A stretch of DNA of 64,000 nucleotides from Lachnospiraceae bacterium. GTDB taxonomy: Bacteria > Bacillota > Clostridia > Lachnospirales > Lachnospiraceae. Numbering within the stretch: the stretch's first letter is position 1; every line of letters begins with the position of its first letter. Position numbers and translations under genes: made by a program. The stretch covers positions 62,001 through 126,000 of the forward strand of contig CAJTFL010000004.1 in the NCBI GenBank assembly GCA_910575565.1, read 5' to 3'. Below, piece by piece: positions 43,324 to 53,199 of this stretch. Under the pieces are notes generated by a model. It did not search any database and was not told the origin of the DNA. It was given only the letters and a program-made list of their open reading frames with translations.

Positions 43324-45516
43324 ATGGCGATTATTTTTAATGAACAGACAAAAACAATTACCCTCCATACGAAAAACACTTCCTACCAGATGAAAATCGG
43401 AAACTTAAGCTATTTGCTGCATCTTTATTACGGCCCATCCATCGGGGATGAAGACATGAACTACCAGGTGATGCAGTACGACCGGGGCTTTTCCGGCAAT
43501 CCATACGAATCCCGGAATGCCAGGACCTTTTCCCTGGACGCCCAGCCCCAGGAATTTTCCACCCAGCAGCAGGGCGATTTCCGCACGGCCAGCATCGAAG
43601 TGGTCAATACCGACGGAAGCTACTCCTACCACGGAAAAGCGTTAGATTACAAAATTTCCCAGGGAAAGTACCAGCTGGACACCCTTCCCTGCGTCTTTGC
43701 CAATGACAAGGATACGGCAGACAGCTTAGAAATCACTCTCTTTGATCCCGTAAGCAGCGTAAAGGTCGTTCTCCTTTACGGCGTCTTTGAGGAAGCCGAT
43801 ATCATTACCCGGGCCGTAAAAGTCGTTAACCAGGGCCAGGGAAGCATTCATTTAAGGAAAATTATGTCCGTCTGCCTGGATTTCTTAAACGGGGCAGACA
43901 TGGATCTTGTCAGCCTCCCCGGGCGTTACGGCCAGGAGCGGCAGGTAGAGCGGCAGCCCATGACCCACCATATCCACGCCATCGGAAGCGTCCGGGGCTC
44001 CTCCAGCCACCAGCAGAATCCTTTCCTGATCCTTTGCGACCGGGAAGCCTCAGAAGATTACGGCAGATGCTACGGTTTTTCCTTGATGTACAGCGGCAAT
44101 TTCCTGGCCGAAGCGGAACTGGATCAGTACGATCAGCTCCGGCTGGTCATGGGAATAAACCCCAAGCAGTTTTACTATGAATTAAAGCCTGGGGAAACCT
44201 TTGAAGGCCCCGAGGCCGTTATGGCCTTTTCTGAGCACGGTTTTACCGGCTTAAGCCACCTTTACCACGACTTTTACCGCACCAACCTTTGCCGCAGCAA
44301 ATTTGTAAAGGATGTTCAGCGCCCAGTGCTGATCAACAGCTGGGAAGCCGCCTTTATGGATTTCGATGACGTAAAGCTGGTAGAGATTGCCAAGGCCGCC
44401 AAAAACATGGGCGTAGAGCTTCTGGTCATGGATGACGGCTGGTTTGGCAAGCGGGACGACGACAACAGCGGCTTAGGCGACTGGTTCGTCAATGAAAACA
44501 AGATCAAATGCGGCCTGCACAAATTGGTGGAGCAAATTAACCAGCTGGGAATGAAATTCGGCATCTGGTTTGAACCAGAGATGGTTTCCGAAGACAGCGA
44601 CCTTTACCGGGCGCACCCGGACTGGGCTATGGAAATTCCCGGAAGGCACGCCGTGCGCAGCCGCAACCAGATCGCCCTGGACATGAGCCGCCTGGAAGTC
44701 CAGGACTATCTGATTGAACGGATTAACGCCATCCTGGACGATGCCAATATCTATTACGTAAAATGGGATATCAACCGCTCCCTGGCCGATATCTGGTCAA
44801 ACGTCCTTCCGGCCGAAAAGCAGGGGGAAGTATACCACCGCTATATTTTAGGCCTGTACCGGGTGATGGATGAAATCATCCTGACCCATCCCGATATATT
44901 ATTTGAAGGCTGCAGCGGCGGAGGCGGGCGCTACGATCCGGCCATGCTCCACTACTATCCCCAGTACTGGGTAAGCGACAACAATAACCCCATTGACCGG
45001 TTAAAGCTCCACTATGGAACTTCCTTCGTCTACCCCACCTGCACCATGGGAGCCCATATTTCCGACAGCGGCAAATTCGTTCCCCTGGAAACAAAGGCCG
45101 TGGTGGCCATGTGCGGAACCTTCGGCTATGAGCTGGATGCCACCCACCTATCCAAAAAAGAACAGGAGCTTTGCAAAAAACAAAGCGACCTGTTCCGCAA
45201 ATACTACCACATTACCTTTGAAGGCGATTTTTACCGCCTGACCAACCCCTTTAAGCCGGGGAACATGACCGCCTGGCAGCACGTCACCAAGGATAAGAGG
45301 GAATCCCTTTTAAGCGTGGTTGTCACCAACCTAACCTTCAACGGCCCCCAGGAGTATATCCGTGCCAAGGGCCTGGATCCTAAAGCCATGTACTCCGTAA
45401 ACGGCGGCAAGGAGCTGCACTCCGGCTCCGCCCTGATGAACGCAGGCCTCCCCATTAACCGGGAAGTGCCGGAATATTCCGCATTCCAGTTCCATTTGGC
45501 GCGGAAGGGGAAATAG
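43324..45516 (+). CDS. Alpha-galactosidase, GH36 (second copy)
   Basis: A 730-residue GH36 enzyme homologous along its whole length to the one at 16163-18352. The nucleophile is D482 in VKWDINRS and the acid/base is D552 in VSDNNNPIDRLKLHYG. This motif differs from the CSDDTDA of the first copy, so the two may prefer different substrates. No signal peptide. I chose the ATG at 43324 with RBS AAGGAGCG over an ATG at 43276. It is a single gene with its own promoter, and no transporter or regulator lies beside it. Confidence 0.95.
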   Translation: MAIIFNEQTKTITLHTKNTSYQMKIGNLSYLLHLYYGPSIGDEDMNYQVMQYDRGFSGNPYESRNARTFSLDAQPQEFSTQQQGDFRTASIEVVNTDGSYSYHGKALDYKISQGKYQLDTLPCVFANDKDTADSLEITLFDPVSSVKVVLLYGVFEEADIITRAVKVVNQGQGSIHLRKIMSVCLDFLNGADMDLVSLPGRYGQERQVERQPMTHHIHAIGSVRGSSSHQQNPFLILCDREASEDYGRCYGFSLMYSGNFLAEAELDQYDQLRLVMGINPKQFYYELKPGETFEGPEAVMAFSEHGFTGLSHLYHDFYRTNLCRSKFVKDVQRPVLINSWEAAFMDFDDVKLVEIAKAAKNMGVELLVMDDGWFGKRDDDNSGLGDWFVNENKIKCGLHKLVEQINQLGMKFGIWFEPEMVSEDSDLYRAHPDWAMEIPGRHAVRSRNQIALDMSRLEVQDYLIERINAILDDANIYYVKWDINRSLADIWSNVLPAEKQGEVYHRYILGLYRVMDEIILTHPDILFEGCSGGGGRYDPAMLHYYPQYWVSDNNNPIDRLKLHYGTSFVYPTCTMGAHISDSGKFVPLETKAVVAMCGTFGYELDATHLSKKEQELCKKQSDLFRKYYHITFEGDFYRLTNPFKPGNMTAWQHVTKDKRESLLSVVVTNLTFNGPQEYIRAKGLDPKAMYSVNGGKELHSGSALMNAGLPINREVPEYSAFQFHLARKGK

Positions 45517-45538
45517 GGATTTTTAAGGGAATGAAAAC

Positions 45539-45588
45539 AAAAAAGGCGCATGGGGCGATAAAGTATGATTGGCCCATACGCCTTTTTC
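45539..45588. terminator. Bidirectional terminator between alpha-galactosidase 2 and the polysaccharide locus
   Basis: AAAAAGGCGCATGGG and CCCATACGCCTTTTT form a 15-bp stem with one mismatch around an 18-20-nt loop, with A and T runs at the ends. It separates the plus-strand alpha-galactosidase from the convergent end of the polysaccharide operon. Confidence 0.85.
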
Positions 45589-45722
45589 TGTAATCAAAAG
45601 AAAATTTCAAATGACAAGACGCTTTGTTCTTGCCTCTTTCCCCCTTCTGATGCCGCTTTGATAGAAAACTTTTGGTTTCTTGCATTTTTATAAAACCGCA
45701 AGATCATTTCACTTGCCTTACC

Positions 45723-47537
45723 TTACATCCCCAATGCCTCAGACAGCGCTTCGATCAACCTATCATTTTCCCTGGCATTCCTTACGGCTAACCGGACAAA
45801 CTGTTTTCCATCCAACTGAATTTTTCCACTTAAATCCTTAATAAACAAATTATACTTAAGCAGCAAAACCTTAGTCAATTCTTTTGCCGTCATCCCGCAA
45901 GTAATTTCTGCCAAAATATAATTTGCTTGTGATGGAATAGCCCTAAGCCCGGGAATCGCGGAAAGCTTTCTTCTTAAATTTTCCCTTTCCTGCTTTAATT
46001 TTCCTAGGGCATCTAAATAATCTTGTTTGTACTTTTCCGCTATCTGCATATAAAACTCCCCAAAGGAATTAATATTCCAAATAGCCGCCTCCTTTTTCAT
46101 CCCTGCGACCAATTCTTTATCCGATGATACCAAAATGCCAAGACGCACCCCTGGAATCCCATAAGACTTGGAAATGGATTTCATGAGCACTAAATTGGGA
46201 TACTGATCAACGATTTCCTCCTGGATAAGCGTACCCATTTCTTCCGAAAAGTCAATAAATGATTCATCAATAATGATCCGGATTTCTCGTTCCCCGCACC
46301 ACTTTACTAAGCGCAGCATATTTTCCCTTTTTATGTAATTTCCGCTTGGATTATCCGGATTAATCAAAATCATTGTCCCAATCCCGGTTCCATCAAAATA
46401 TTCCATTAAATCTTCTACGTCATAGCTGAAGTTTTCATCCTGTGGGACATAAACCACGCTGTCCTTCTCATGATAGCGGTTAAAATACTCCTCAAATGTG
46501 GGACGGATAAAACCAACCTTCCCGGTTATTCCTTCCATCAAATACTTAATCAGTTCTGCCGCCCCATTTCCAACTAATATGTGCTCCGGGCATACGCCAA
46601 AATTCTTTGACGCAAGCAGGCTATTTACCTTCATCCCCGACGGATATTGAGTAAGCAATGTTTCAAAATTACTTTTCATCTCATTGATTAATCTTTGCGG
46701 CGGAAAATACGGGTTAACAAGATAGCAGAAATCCAACAAATGGGGGTATCTCCAATACCCGCCGTACCTGGCCTGAATGCTCGCCACTTTTTCATCGGTA
46801 TCCGGCGCAAACATGGAAGAGGCAATATCCAAATCCTGGATATCATCTATTTCATACCATAACTGGCCATTTAACTTTTTTGCCTTAATTACAGGCTCAT
46901 CAAGCATGGTAATCACACGAAGCACCTGTTCATAATATTCATTGTTGCCTAACGCCTTTGAATACGCGTCAAGAAAAGGCACATAGTAGGTCTCTGAAAA
47001 CTGCTTGCTAAACTTGTAGACATTAACCGTCTTATAATATACAGGAATATCTTCAAAAACAAACTTCTTTCCAGGAACAAATGCTTCAATGGAATCATCT
47101 TCCCCTAATTTAACGCATGTGCCATCCATCCAGCTCTCATACTTGTCCACTAACGCTAAGGTTTCCCTGGGATCCTTTAACAGAATTTCCAACACGCTGT
47201 CTTCAAAAATAATATCCGACTCCAACAATAACGTATCATCCGCCAAAAGATACTCCTTCGCCAGCGACAGAGAATAAATATTATTTGTCTTATGGTAAAT
47301 CGGATTATCTACATAACAAATCGGCGTTTGGATACCCAATGTTTGGATATAATCAATCAGTTTTTCCCCTTTATAGCCAACCACAATAACAATACGGGAA
47401 AGATGTAATTTTTCCAACTGATGCAAAACACGGTCAATTAGCGTTACCCCATTAACCTTTACCATACATTTTGTATTTTCCTGGGTGAGATCCTTTAATC
47501 TTTTTCCCATTCCGGCTGCTAGAATTAGTCCTTGCAT
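45723..47537 (-). CDS. Fused nucleotidyltransferase-aminotransferase (PntC/LicC-CobD-like)
   Basis: A 604-residue two-domain enzyme. Residues 1-240 are a sugar-phosphate or phosphocholine-type nucleotidyltransferase: LILAAGMGKRL (3-13), metal aspartate in ESDIIF (D108). Residues 255-604 are a class I/II PLP enzyme like HisC or CobD, with NPDNPSGN (393-400), D424 in IIDESF and the PLP lysine K457 in SISKSYG. Known fusions of this type either transaminate and CMP-activate phosphonates (PntC) or could decarboxylate a phospho-amino acid before activation. The product here is probably a CDP-linked amino-alcohol phosphate or aminophosphonate to decorate the polysaccharide. No PEP mutase gene is in the window. 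Last gene of the operon. Confidence 0.8.
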   Translation of the reverse strand: MQGLILAAGMGKRLKDLTQENTKCMVKVNGVTLIDRVLHQLEKLHLSRIVIVVGYKGEKLIDYIQTLGIQTPICYVDNPIYHKTNNIYSLSLAKEYLLADDTLLLESDIIFEDSVLEILLKDPRETLALVDKYESWMDGTCVKLGEDDSIEAFVPGKKFVFEDIPVYYKTVNVYKFSKQFSETYYVPFLDAYSKALGNNEYYEQVLRVITMLDEPVIKAKKLNGQLWYEIDDIQDLDIASSMFAPDTDEKVASIQARYGGYWRYPHLLDFCYLVNPYFPPQRLINEMKSNFETLLTQYPSGMKVNSLLASKNFGVCPEHILVGNGAAELIKYLMEGITGKVGFIRPTFEEYFNRYHEKDSVVYVPQDENFSYDVEDLMEYFDGTGIGTMILINPDNPSGNYIKRENMLRLVKWCGEREIRIIIDESFIDFSEEMGTLIQEEIVDQYPNLVLMKSISKSYGIPGVRLGILVSSDKELVAGMKKEAAIWNINSFGEFYMQIAEKYKQDYLDALGKLKQERENLRRKLSAIPGLRAIPSQANYILAEITCGMTAKELTKVLLLKYNLFIKDLSGKIQLDGKQFVRLAVRNARENDRLIEALSEALGM

Positions 47538-47558
47538 TTTTTCTCCTTTATCATTTTG

Positions 47559-48287
47559 TTAAACGTTAAAAATATTTTTTAACCAATACTTAACTTTATT
47601 TTTTTCATATGTTAGTTTATTGATTATTTTATACTTAAGCAAAATTTTATTATTCTCTATCCCACAAATCGTGGAGCTTGAAATACCTCCTAAGGAAAAA
47701 TTAGCCATCACTTTATAAACCGGAGTAAATTTCACTCTTTTATCATAATAAAATTTTAAAAACAAGTCATAATCTGCCGATGATCTATACGAAACATCAT
47801 ATATTCCTATATCCTTATAAGTCTCTAAACTTACGAAGCAAGTAGGATGTGTTATCATAGCTTTAAATAAAAATTCATGATTAATCATATAGATCTGATA
47901 TAACTTCCCTTCTATATAATTCTTCATCATACCATAAACCACTTCATATTGATTGCCAGTATAATGCTTATAGGCATTTTCTAATGTATCCGGTTCATAC
48001 CAATCATCACTGTTTAGTATTCCAATTAACTTCCCCTTGGCCATTAATATACCTTTATTCATTGCATCATATATGCCATTATCCGCTTCAGATATAACTT
48101 TCATTTTCCCATTAAATAATGGCTCAAACTCTTTTACAATATCCATTGTTTTATCACTAGATCTGCCATCAACAATCAAATACTCATATATTGGATATGA
48201 CTGATTTAATACGCTCTCAATTGTCCTTGAAATAGTTCTTTCACTATTAAAACATACTGTAACAACCGAAATTAAAAAATTTTCCAT
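47559..48287 (-). CDS. Glycosyltransferase family 2
   Basis: A 242-residue GT-A enzyme. The N-terminal nucleotide-sugar domain begins ISVVTVCFNSERTISRTIES and has the acidic motifs YLIVDGRSSDKTMD and GILNSDDWYEPDTLENA (DxD). It resembles WcaE/WcaA-type transferases. It adds one sugar to the lipid-linked repeat unit at the inner face of the membrane. AT-rich codon use like its neighbours upstream. It sits 21 nt before the fusion gene and 38 nt after the flippase gene. Confidence 0.9.
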   Translation of the reverse strand: MENFLISVVTVCFNSERTISRTIESVLNQSYPIYEYLIVDGRSSDKTMDIVKEFEPLFNGKMKVISEADNGIYDAMNKGILMAKGKLIGILNSDDWYEPDTLENAYKHYTGNQYEVVYGMMKNYIEGKLYQIYMINHEFLFKAMITHPTCFVSLETYKDIGIYDVSYRSSADYDLFLKFYYDKRVKFTPVYKVMANFSLGGISSSTICGIENNKILLKYKIINKLTYEKNKVKYWLKNIFNV

Positions 48288-48325
48288 AGACAGTTCAACC
48301 CTTCACCTTATTTGCAAGCAAGATA

Positions 48326-49846
48326 TTATTCATTATCTCTGAATTCACACATAAGCTTTTTTCTTATTCTGTTAATAAAACGTCTAACTAATGGTTCACC
48401 ATTCAAAATCTGACAGAAATAAAATGTACCAAAAAATATAATTGATGTTACGGCAAGCCGCACAAGACAATTAGCATATTGCACAAAAAAGCATAATGGC
48501 ATTACGATAATGCCAGAGACAACTATTGGAATAACGTACTTAGCGTAACAAATGCCTTTAAAAATTACGCTCAAATATTCACTTATTCCATTTCCCATCC
48601 AAAAAACATTCCATATTTCAGTTATAAAAGTTCCTATTGCTGCACCGAATGCGCCAAAATGTGGTATTAGCAAAGAATTTAGCGCCAAATTAATCCACAT
48701 TCCTACAAATACACTTTGCGTGTACCGCTTTTCTTTTCCTAATGGAATTAAAAGCTGACACCCAAACAAATTTGTTAAAATCAACGGAAAAATACAAGCA
48801 ATTAAAACCCTTAGCGTTGAAATTGCAGATAAATATTCCCTTCCACACAAAAAAAGAATAACATCATGCGCAAAAATGAATATATATATACTTGCTGGAA
48901 CCGATAAAAGCATCGATATCCTAACTGTATTAGCAATTAGATGTTCTATCTTATCAAGTCTCTTATTTTTAATATAATAAGAAATCCTTGGTATTAACAC
49001 TGATGTTGCTGCCGTAGATAAAGAAAGTAATATATTTTTAATTTTTAAAGCTGTATTATATATCCCAACTTCATTTTCTCCGCTAATAATGCCTAACATG
49101 ACAACATCAAAATTTGAATAAACAGTAATAACCATAGAGGCAGAAAAAAGTATTAATACAGCTTTAATATGACGCCTCAAGTTATATTTCTTTTTCTTCT
49201 TAAAACTTATAAAATGTCTTATATTGATAAAATTAAATATACAATTAGCTGAAGATGCAAAAATAGTTATAAAACCATACTCTAAAATACTGTTTTGATT
49301 TTGTATTAGTATAAATGTTAAGATTACCGATATGCACTTAAATACTAAAGAACGTATCGTAATATAAAAATATTCTTCGTATGCCTGATATATCCATTCT
49401 ACGCCTATCGAATTGAGAAAAATATGTACCCCCATCACGATAAAAAGCGATCGGTATTCAGCTAACGTTTCACTAAAAAAAATTAGTCCTATTAACCCTA
49501 TATAAGAAAAAACTGTTGCTATAATCGCAATAACCAAAAGTTCTTGCACAAGATGTGACAAAGCTTCCTTATCATTTCTCAATTTAGAACATTCCCTTAA
49601 CCCATATACTGGAATGCCTAAAATAGCTAGATATGAAAAATATTGTAATATAGAATTTACAAAAGCAACTTTTCCGATTCCTGCTGGCCCTAAAATCCTT
49701 GCCACATGACTATACGTTATTAATGGAAAAGCAAAATTTGACAATGTTAAAACGGTATTTAATAATACATTTTTACTTATAGATTTCTCTTTGCTATTTA
49801 AATTTTTTTCTGTTTTAATGAATTTCTGTTTTAAATCTTTCCTCAT
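48326..49846 (-). CDS. Wzx-type polysaccharide flippase
   Basis: A 506-residue membrane protein with about 12-14 hydrophobic segments. The N-terminus has the RfbX signature NFAFPLITYSHVARILGPAGIGKVA, read here in parts. It moves the undecaprenyl-linked repeat unit across the membrane in the Wzy-dependent pathway. Conserved inner parts include IPVYGLRECSKLRNDKE and SFDVVML-like NFDVVMLGIISGENEVGIYN. It lies between the acyltransferase and glycosyltransferase genes on the same strand. Confidence 0.9.
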   Translation of the reverse strand: MRKDLKQKFIKTEKNLNSKEKSISKNVLLNTVLTLSNFAFPLITYSHVARILGPAGIGKVAFVNSILQYFSYLAILGIPVYGLRECSKLRNDKEALSHLVQELLVIAIIATVFSYIGLIGLIFFSETLAEYRSLFIVMGVHIFLNSIGVEWIYQAYEEYFYITIRSLVFKCISVILTFILIQNQNSILEYGFITIFASSANCIFNFINIRHFISFKKKKKYNLRRHIKAVLILFSASMVITVYSNFDVVMLGIISGENEVGIYNTALKIKNILLSLSTAATSVLIPRISYYIKNKRLDKIEHLIANTVRISMLLSVPASIYIFIFAHDVILFLCGREYLSAISTLRVLIACIFPLILTNLFGCQLLIPLGKEKRYTQSVFVGMWINLALNSLLIPHFGAFGAAIGTFITEIWNVFWMGNGISEYLSVIFKGICYAKYVIPIVVSGIIVMPLCFFVQYANCLVRLAVTSIIFFGTFYFCQILNGEPLVRRFINRIRKKLMCEFRDNE

Positions 49847-49893
49847 TTCTGCCTATTCTTTCATAAATTTATCATTCATATATGTTGGCTAAT

Positions 49894-50565
49894 TTAATAA
49901 TTCCACTTTACATTGCTTATTTTTGGGGAGTTGCTAACATAAACTGTATTTTCTTTACCTAAAATTCCAGTTACTACACTGCAAGCAGCAATAACTGAAT
50001 TATCCGCAATAAAGCTTCCTTTTAAAATAGTTGTCCTGCATCCTATCCACACATATTTTCCTATGACAATATCTCTGTCAGGATTTTTTATTATACTATC
50101 ACCGATATCACGAATCTCATGAAAATCTGTATCCATAATTAAACATTCCCATGAAAATACTGTATTATCTCCTATAATTACTTTTTTCCTGCAAATGATG
50201 CTGGAATTTCCATTAATAAAAGTTTTATCACCCAAAATCAAATGGCCTATACAAGCAATTCTTGATCCAGCTCCCAAATTAGAAGTTCCAAGAAACTCAA
50301 TAATCCCTTTATTTTCCCATAAAGACCTACAATATTTCTTATCCAAAATACCAACAGATCCAAAGCCAATTTTTATTGCGCCGATAGTTTTATTATTAAC
50401 AATAACTTTTCCTTTTAATGTTTTTAGTTTCAGATTCCGCGATGCAATTATATATGGACATATGATTCCTTTAATACCAAAATAGTAAAAATTAATTCTG
50501 ATTGTATTAATGATACCTACTTCCAGGATATTTTTTATTTTGGCTTTTTCCATAAAATTCATCAT
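49894..50565 (-). CDS. Left-handed beta-helix acyltransferase
   Basis: A 223-residue protein with hexapeptide repeats in the region from about residue 80 on (GAGSRIACIGHLILGDKTFI, VIIGDNTVFSWECLIMDTDF, IVIGKYVWIGCRTTILKGSF). The catalytic histidine is likely in TDFHEI. WbbJ-type enzymes of this fold O-acetylate or N-acylate sugars. It probably modifies the repeat unit. It lies 6 nt after the Wzy gene, so the genes are co-transcribed. Confidence 0.85.
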   Translation of the reverse strand: MMNFMEKAKIKNILEVGIINTIRINFYYFGIKGIICPYIIASRNLKLKTLKGKVIVNNKTIGAIKIGFGSVGILDKKYCRSLWENKGIIEFLGTSNLGAGSRIACIGHLILGDKTFINGNSSIICRKKVIIGDNTVFSWECLIMDTDFHEIRDIGDSIIKNPDRDIVIGKYVWIGCRTTILKGSFIADNSVIAACSVVTGILGKENTVYVSNSPKISNVKWNY

Positions 50566-50571
50566 CTTCTC

Positions 50572-51798
50572 CTAACATATTGACATTTTATAAAGTTCAT
50601 TATACTTTGCATCTAATATACATAATGAAAGAATAAAAACACCTATCCCACTATCGTAATACCAGTGAAGTTCATTAATGCAAGTTACAATAAAAAACAA
50701 ATAAAAAAGCAAAAAGTATGTAATATTTTTATTTTCAAATACTTTCCTACTCATTTTGATTAATTTAGTCCATAACGCGGCAATCCATATAATCCCAACT
50801 CCGCCATAAATATAGATAAAGCCAAACACGCCATTATCTACAAGATACATTCGTTTATAATATCCGGATGCTTCTAATGCATCTTCTATATATGGATAGC
50901 CTCCCCCCAAAAATGGATGTTTAGCCAGCATTTCTAAATATAGCTTCCTTGCATCCGCCCTAATTCCGAAATGGCCATAATCCGTAAATCCCAAAGAAAA
51001 TTGCTCAATAATATCCCGAAACATAGTCGTGTTGAGGAGAATGCAAATTCCCAACACTGCAATCATAACGTATATAAATTTTATGGCCTTACTGAATCGT
51101 TTTATTAAAACACAAAGGACAAAACAACAAATAAGCGCCATTGTTGTCAATCTGAATTTTTGCACTATCATAACTTCAAACAAGATCAACACTATCGTAA
51201 TCCCTGATTTTATCTTTTCTCTTTTGCTATTGTATTTATTTAACAAAAAGTCCATTTCGATCATAAAGAGAAAATCAAGTAAAGTAGGGGTAAAGTAAAA
51301 TCGAACATCATTGTATCTTGACGAAACACTAACATACAAAAAATGGATATAATCATATAAAAAATACTGCGATATATATATGGCCAATTCTATCCTGCCT
51401 ATAATTCTAATCATTGAAACCAACTGCTCATAATTAAATTTACCTTTAATCAATGCCAATTCTATTGCAAAATAAACAAATATCCAAATTAACAGCCTGC
51501 GCTGCTGAATTAATCCATATTTTATACTTTGGCCAAACAGCAGCTGGCTTTGCAAACTACTCAGAAAGATCAATGCAGCAAAAAACACCATATAGCCTGC
51601 GAACTGCATTCTTTTCAAATTCAATTTCTGGTAACTGCCTAAAATAAATGCTGCCCAAAAAAGAGCAAAAATCAGCGCAAGATCAGAAGGCTGAATTTTT
51701 AATATTTCTAGTTTATCATCTATAAGATAAAAATAAGATTGAGATGAAATCAAAATAAAGAAAAACATTATAATAACTTTATCCGTTTTAATTTTCAT
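50572..51798 (-). CDS. Wzy-type O-antigen/capsule polymerase
   Basis: A 408-residue membrane protein with about ten hydrophobic helices and a long external loop between residues 255 and 310 (FSLGFTDYGHFGIRADARKL, FLGGGYPYIED). The pattern in that loop, where a short GxGxG-like PFLGGGYP follows acidic and aromatic residues, is common in Wzy proteins. It joins repeat units outside the membrane. Assignment comes from topology and the operon setting, since Wzy proteins share little sequence. Confidence 0.8.
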   Translation of the reverse strand: MKIKTDKVIIMFFFILISSQSYFYLIDDKLEILKIQPSDLALIFALFWAAFILGSYQKLNLKRMQFAGYMVFFAALIFLSSLQSQLLFGQSIKYGLIQQRRLLIWIFVYFAIELALIKGKFNYEQLVSMIRIIGRIELAIYISQYFLYDYIHFLYVSVSSRYNDVRFYFTPTLLDFLFMIEMDFLLNKYNSKREKIKSGITIVLILFEVMIVQKFRLTTMALICCFVLCVLIKRFSKAIKFIYVMIAVLGICILLNTTMFRDIIEQFSLGFTDYGHFGIRADARKLYLEMLAKHPFLGGGYPYIEDALEASGYYKRMYLVDNGVFGFIYIYGGVGIIWIAALWTKLIKMSRKVFENKNITYFLLFYLFFIVTCINELHWYYDSGIGVFILSLCILDAKYNELYKMSIC

Positions 51799-51847
51799 AT
51801 TATTCCACTCACAGTTTCTGCATTTACAGATAATTTAATACTGTCTA

Positions 51848-53146
51848 TCATCTATTCTTAATCGCGTATAAAATCCCAACAATATTCTTTATAACAACAT
51901 TTACTTTTCTTTTCAAAAATTGGTTAATTCTACCCTCAGGTTCACTTTGATTATTTATCGTCAGCTGCAAAATATCTTGGTTGATTTTATATCCTTTCGG
52001 CCCGTTATTCCCTCGCTCACAATAATTAATAAGTTCATTCCTAAATACCGTTGGTTTAGATAATAATTCTATAAATTCATTTATATTTTTGCATATCCTT
52101 CCGTTATTATAATGGGCAACCATCGCAGCAATATTCCCACTATCCTGATTTGTAATAATATATGCATTTGATGCAAAGGCCTCAAAATAAGTATATGAAT
52201 ATGTTTCTGGGCAAATTGACCATAAGAACGCACAATTAATCTGCATCTTTCTCATCATGTCGATCATCATATACGGCTTATCAGAAGTTACTTTTACTGC
52301 TACTCTCTTCACATTTTTTAACTTTAAATCTGAGATGCCAAAATAATACATTTCATATGGCAATCCTTTTTCATTGATGTAATTTACAATTTTCTCCCAT
52401 TCATATCTTCCTTTATTTCCTCCATACTTCCCAATAAATCCTATTTTTATCTTCCCACATAATTGCGGAAATTTATCATAACTTCCATATAACTTTTGAT
52501 GAGGAAAAATCAAGCATTTTGATAAATCAATAAATTCCCCATACGTTTTCCTCCAAATTTGAAGACAGATTTCAGAAGGAGAAATAACATACAATTCTTT
52601 TGCGCTATTTAAAATCTTTTTTGTATTATTGTAATGTTTAACAAGTTCATCAGCATAAATGCATCCCCTACACTGTTCTGCATCTTTTTTGTTAACGCCG
52701 CAAAACTTATTTTTATTTCGAAGCAAATTTGGATGTTCACATATTGAATAGTAATCATGGAGAAAAAAATATACTGGTATTTTCGTATTACTTATTATTT
52801 GCATTAAAAATTCCATATCAAATTTCTTCATATGATGCAAAAAAATAGCAATCAATCTACTCTTCACGCTTGTTTCATCCAAATAAATTCCAATACCATA
52901 TTCATCAAACACCCCGCAATATTTTCCATCTTGTACTAAAGTATATAATTTTCCATTGTATTTACCAAAAATACACAACTTATTTTCAAGACCGATAGGT
53001 GCTATTTGTAAATATGAAATATTCGCTTCGTTAAACATTTTATTTTGTTCAGATATTGCTTTATCCACTCCCCCATCGCTTTTCAAGTAGTTTCCAAACG
53101 ATAATGAAATAACAAATTGTTGATTATCGATTTGATTTCTCATCAT
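51848..53146 (-). CDS. Glycosyltransferase (GT-B fold, GT4-like)
   Basis: A 432-residue protein. The N-terminal half has a receptor-like fold (SFGNYLKSDGGVDKAISEQN, VYFFLHDYYSICEHPNLL). A small Cys-rich stretch occurs in FCGVNKKDAEQCRGCIYADE, as in several GT4 enzymes. The C-terminal half contains KIGFIGKYGGNKGRYEW and the donor-binding motif CPETYSYTYFEAFASNAYI (E and E separated by seven residues). The sugar is unknown. Two adjacent ATGs could start it. Confidence 0.82.
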   Translation of the reverse strand: MMRNQIDNQQFVISLSFGNYLKSDGGVDKAISEQNKMFNEANISYLQIAPIGLENKLCIFGKYNGKLYTLVQDGKYCGVFDEYGIGIYLDETSVKSRLIAIFLHHMKKFDMEFLMQIISNTKIPVYFFLHDYYSICEHPNLLRNKNKFCGVNKKDAEQCRGCIYADELVKHYNNTKKILNSAKELYVISPSEICLQIWRKTYGEFIDLSKCLIFPHQKLYGSYDKFPQLCGKIKIGFIGKYGGNKGRYEWEKIVNYINEKGLPYEMYYFGISDLKLKNVKRVAVKVTSDKPYMMIDMMRKMQINCAFLWSICPETYSYTYFEAFASNAYIITNQDSGNIAAMVAHYNNGRICKNINEFIELLSKPTVFRNELINYCERGNNGPKGYKINQDILQLTINNQSEPEGRINQFLKRKVNVVIKNIVGILYAIKNR

Positions 53147-53199
53147 TTTCCACCTTCCAATGCTTTTTACACCCCATCGACCATCAAGATATACGTATA

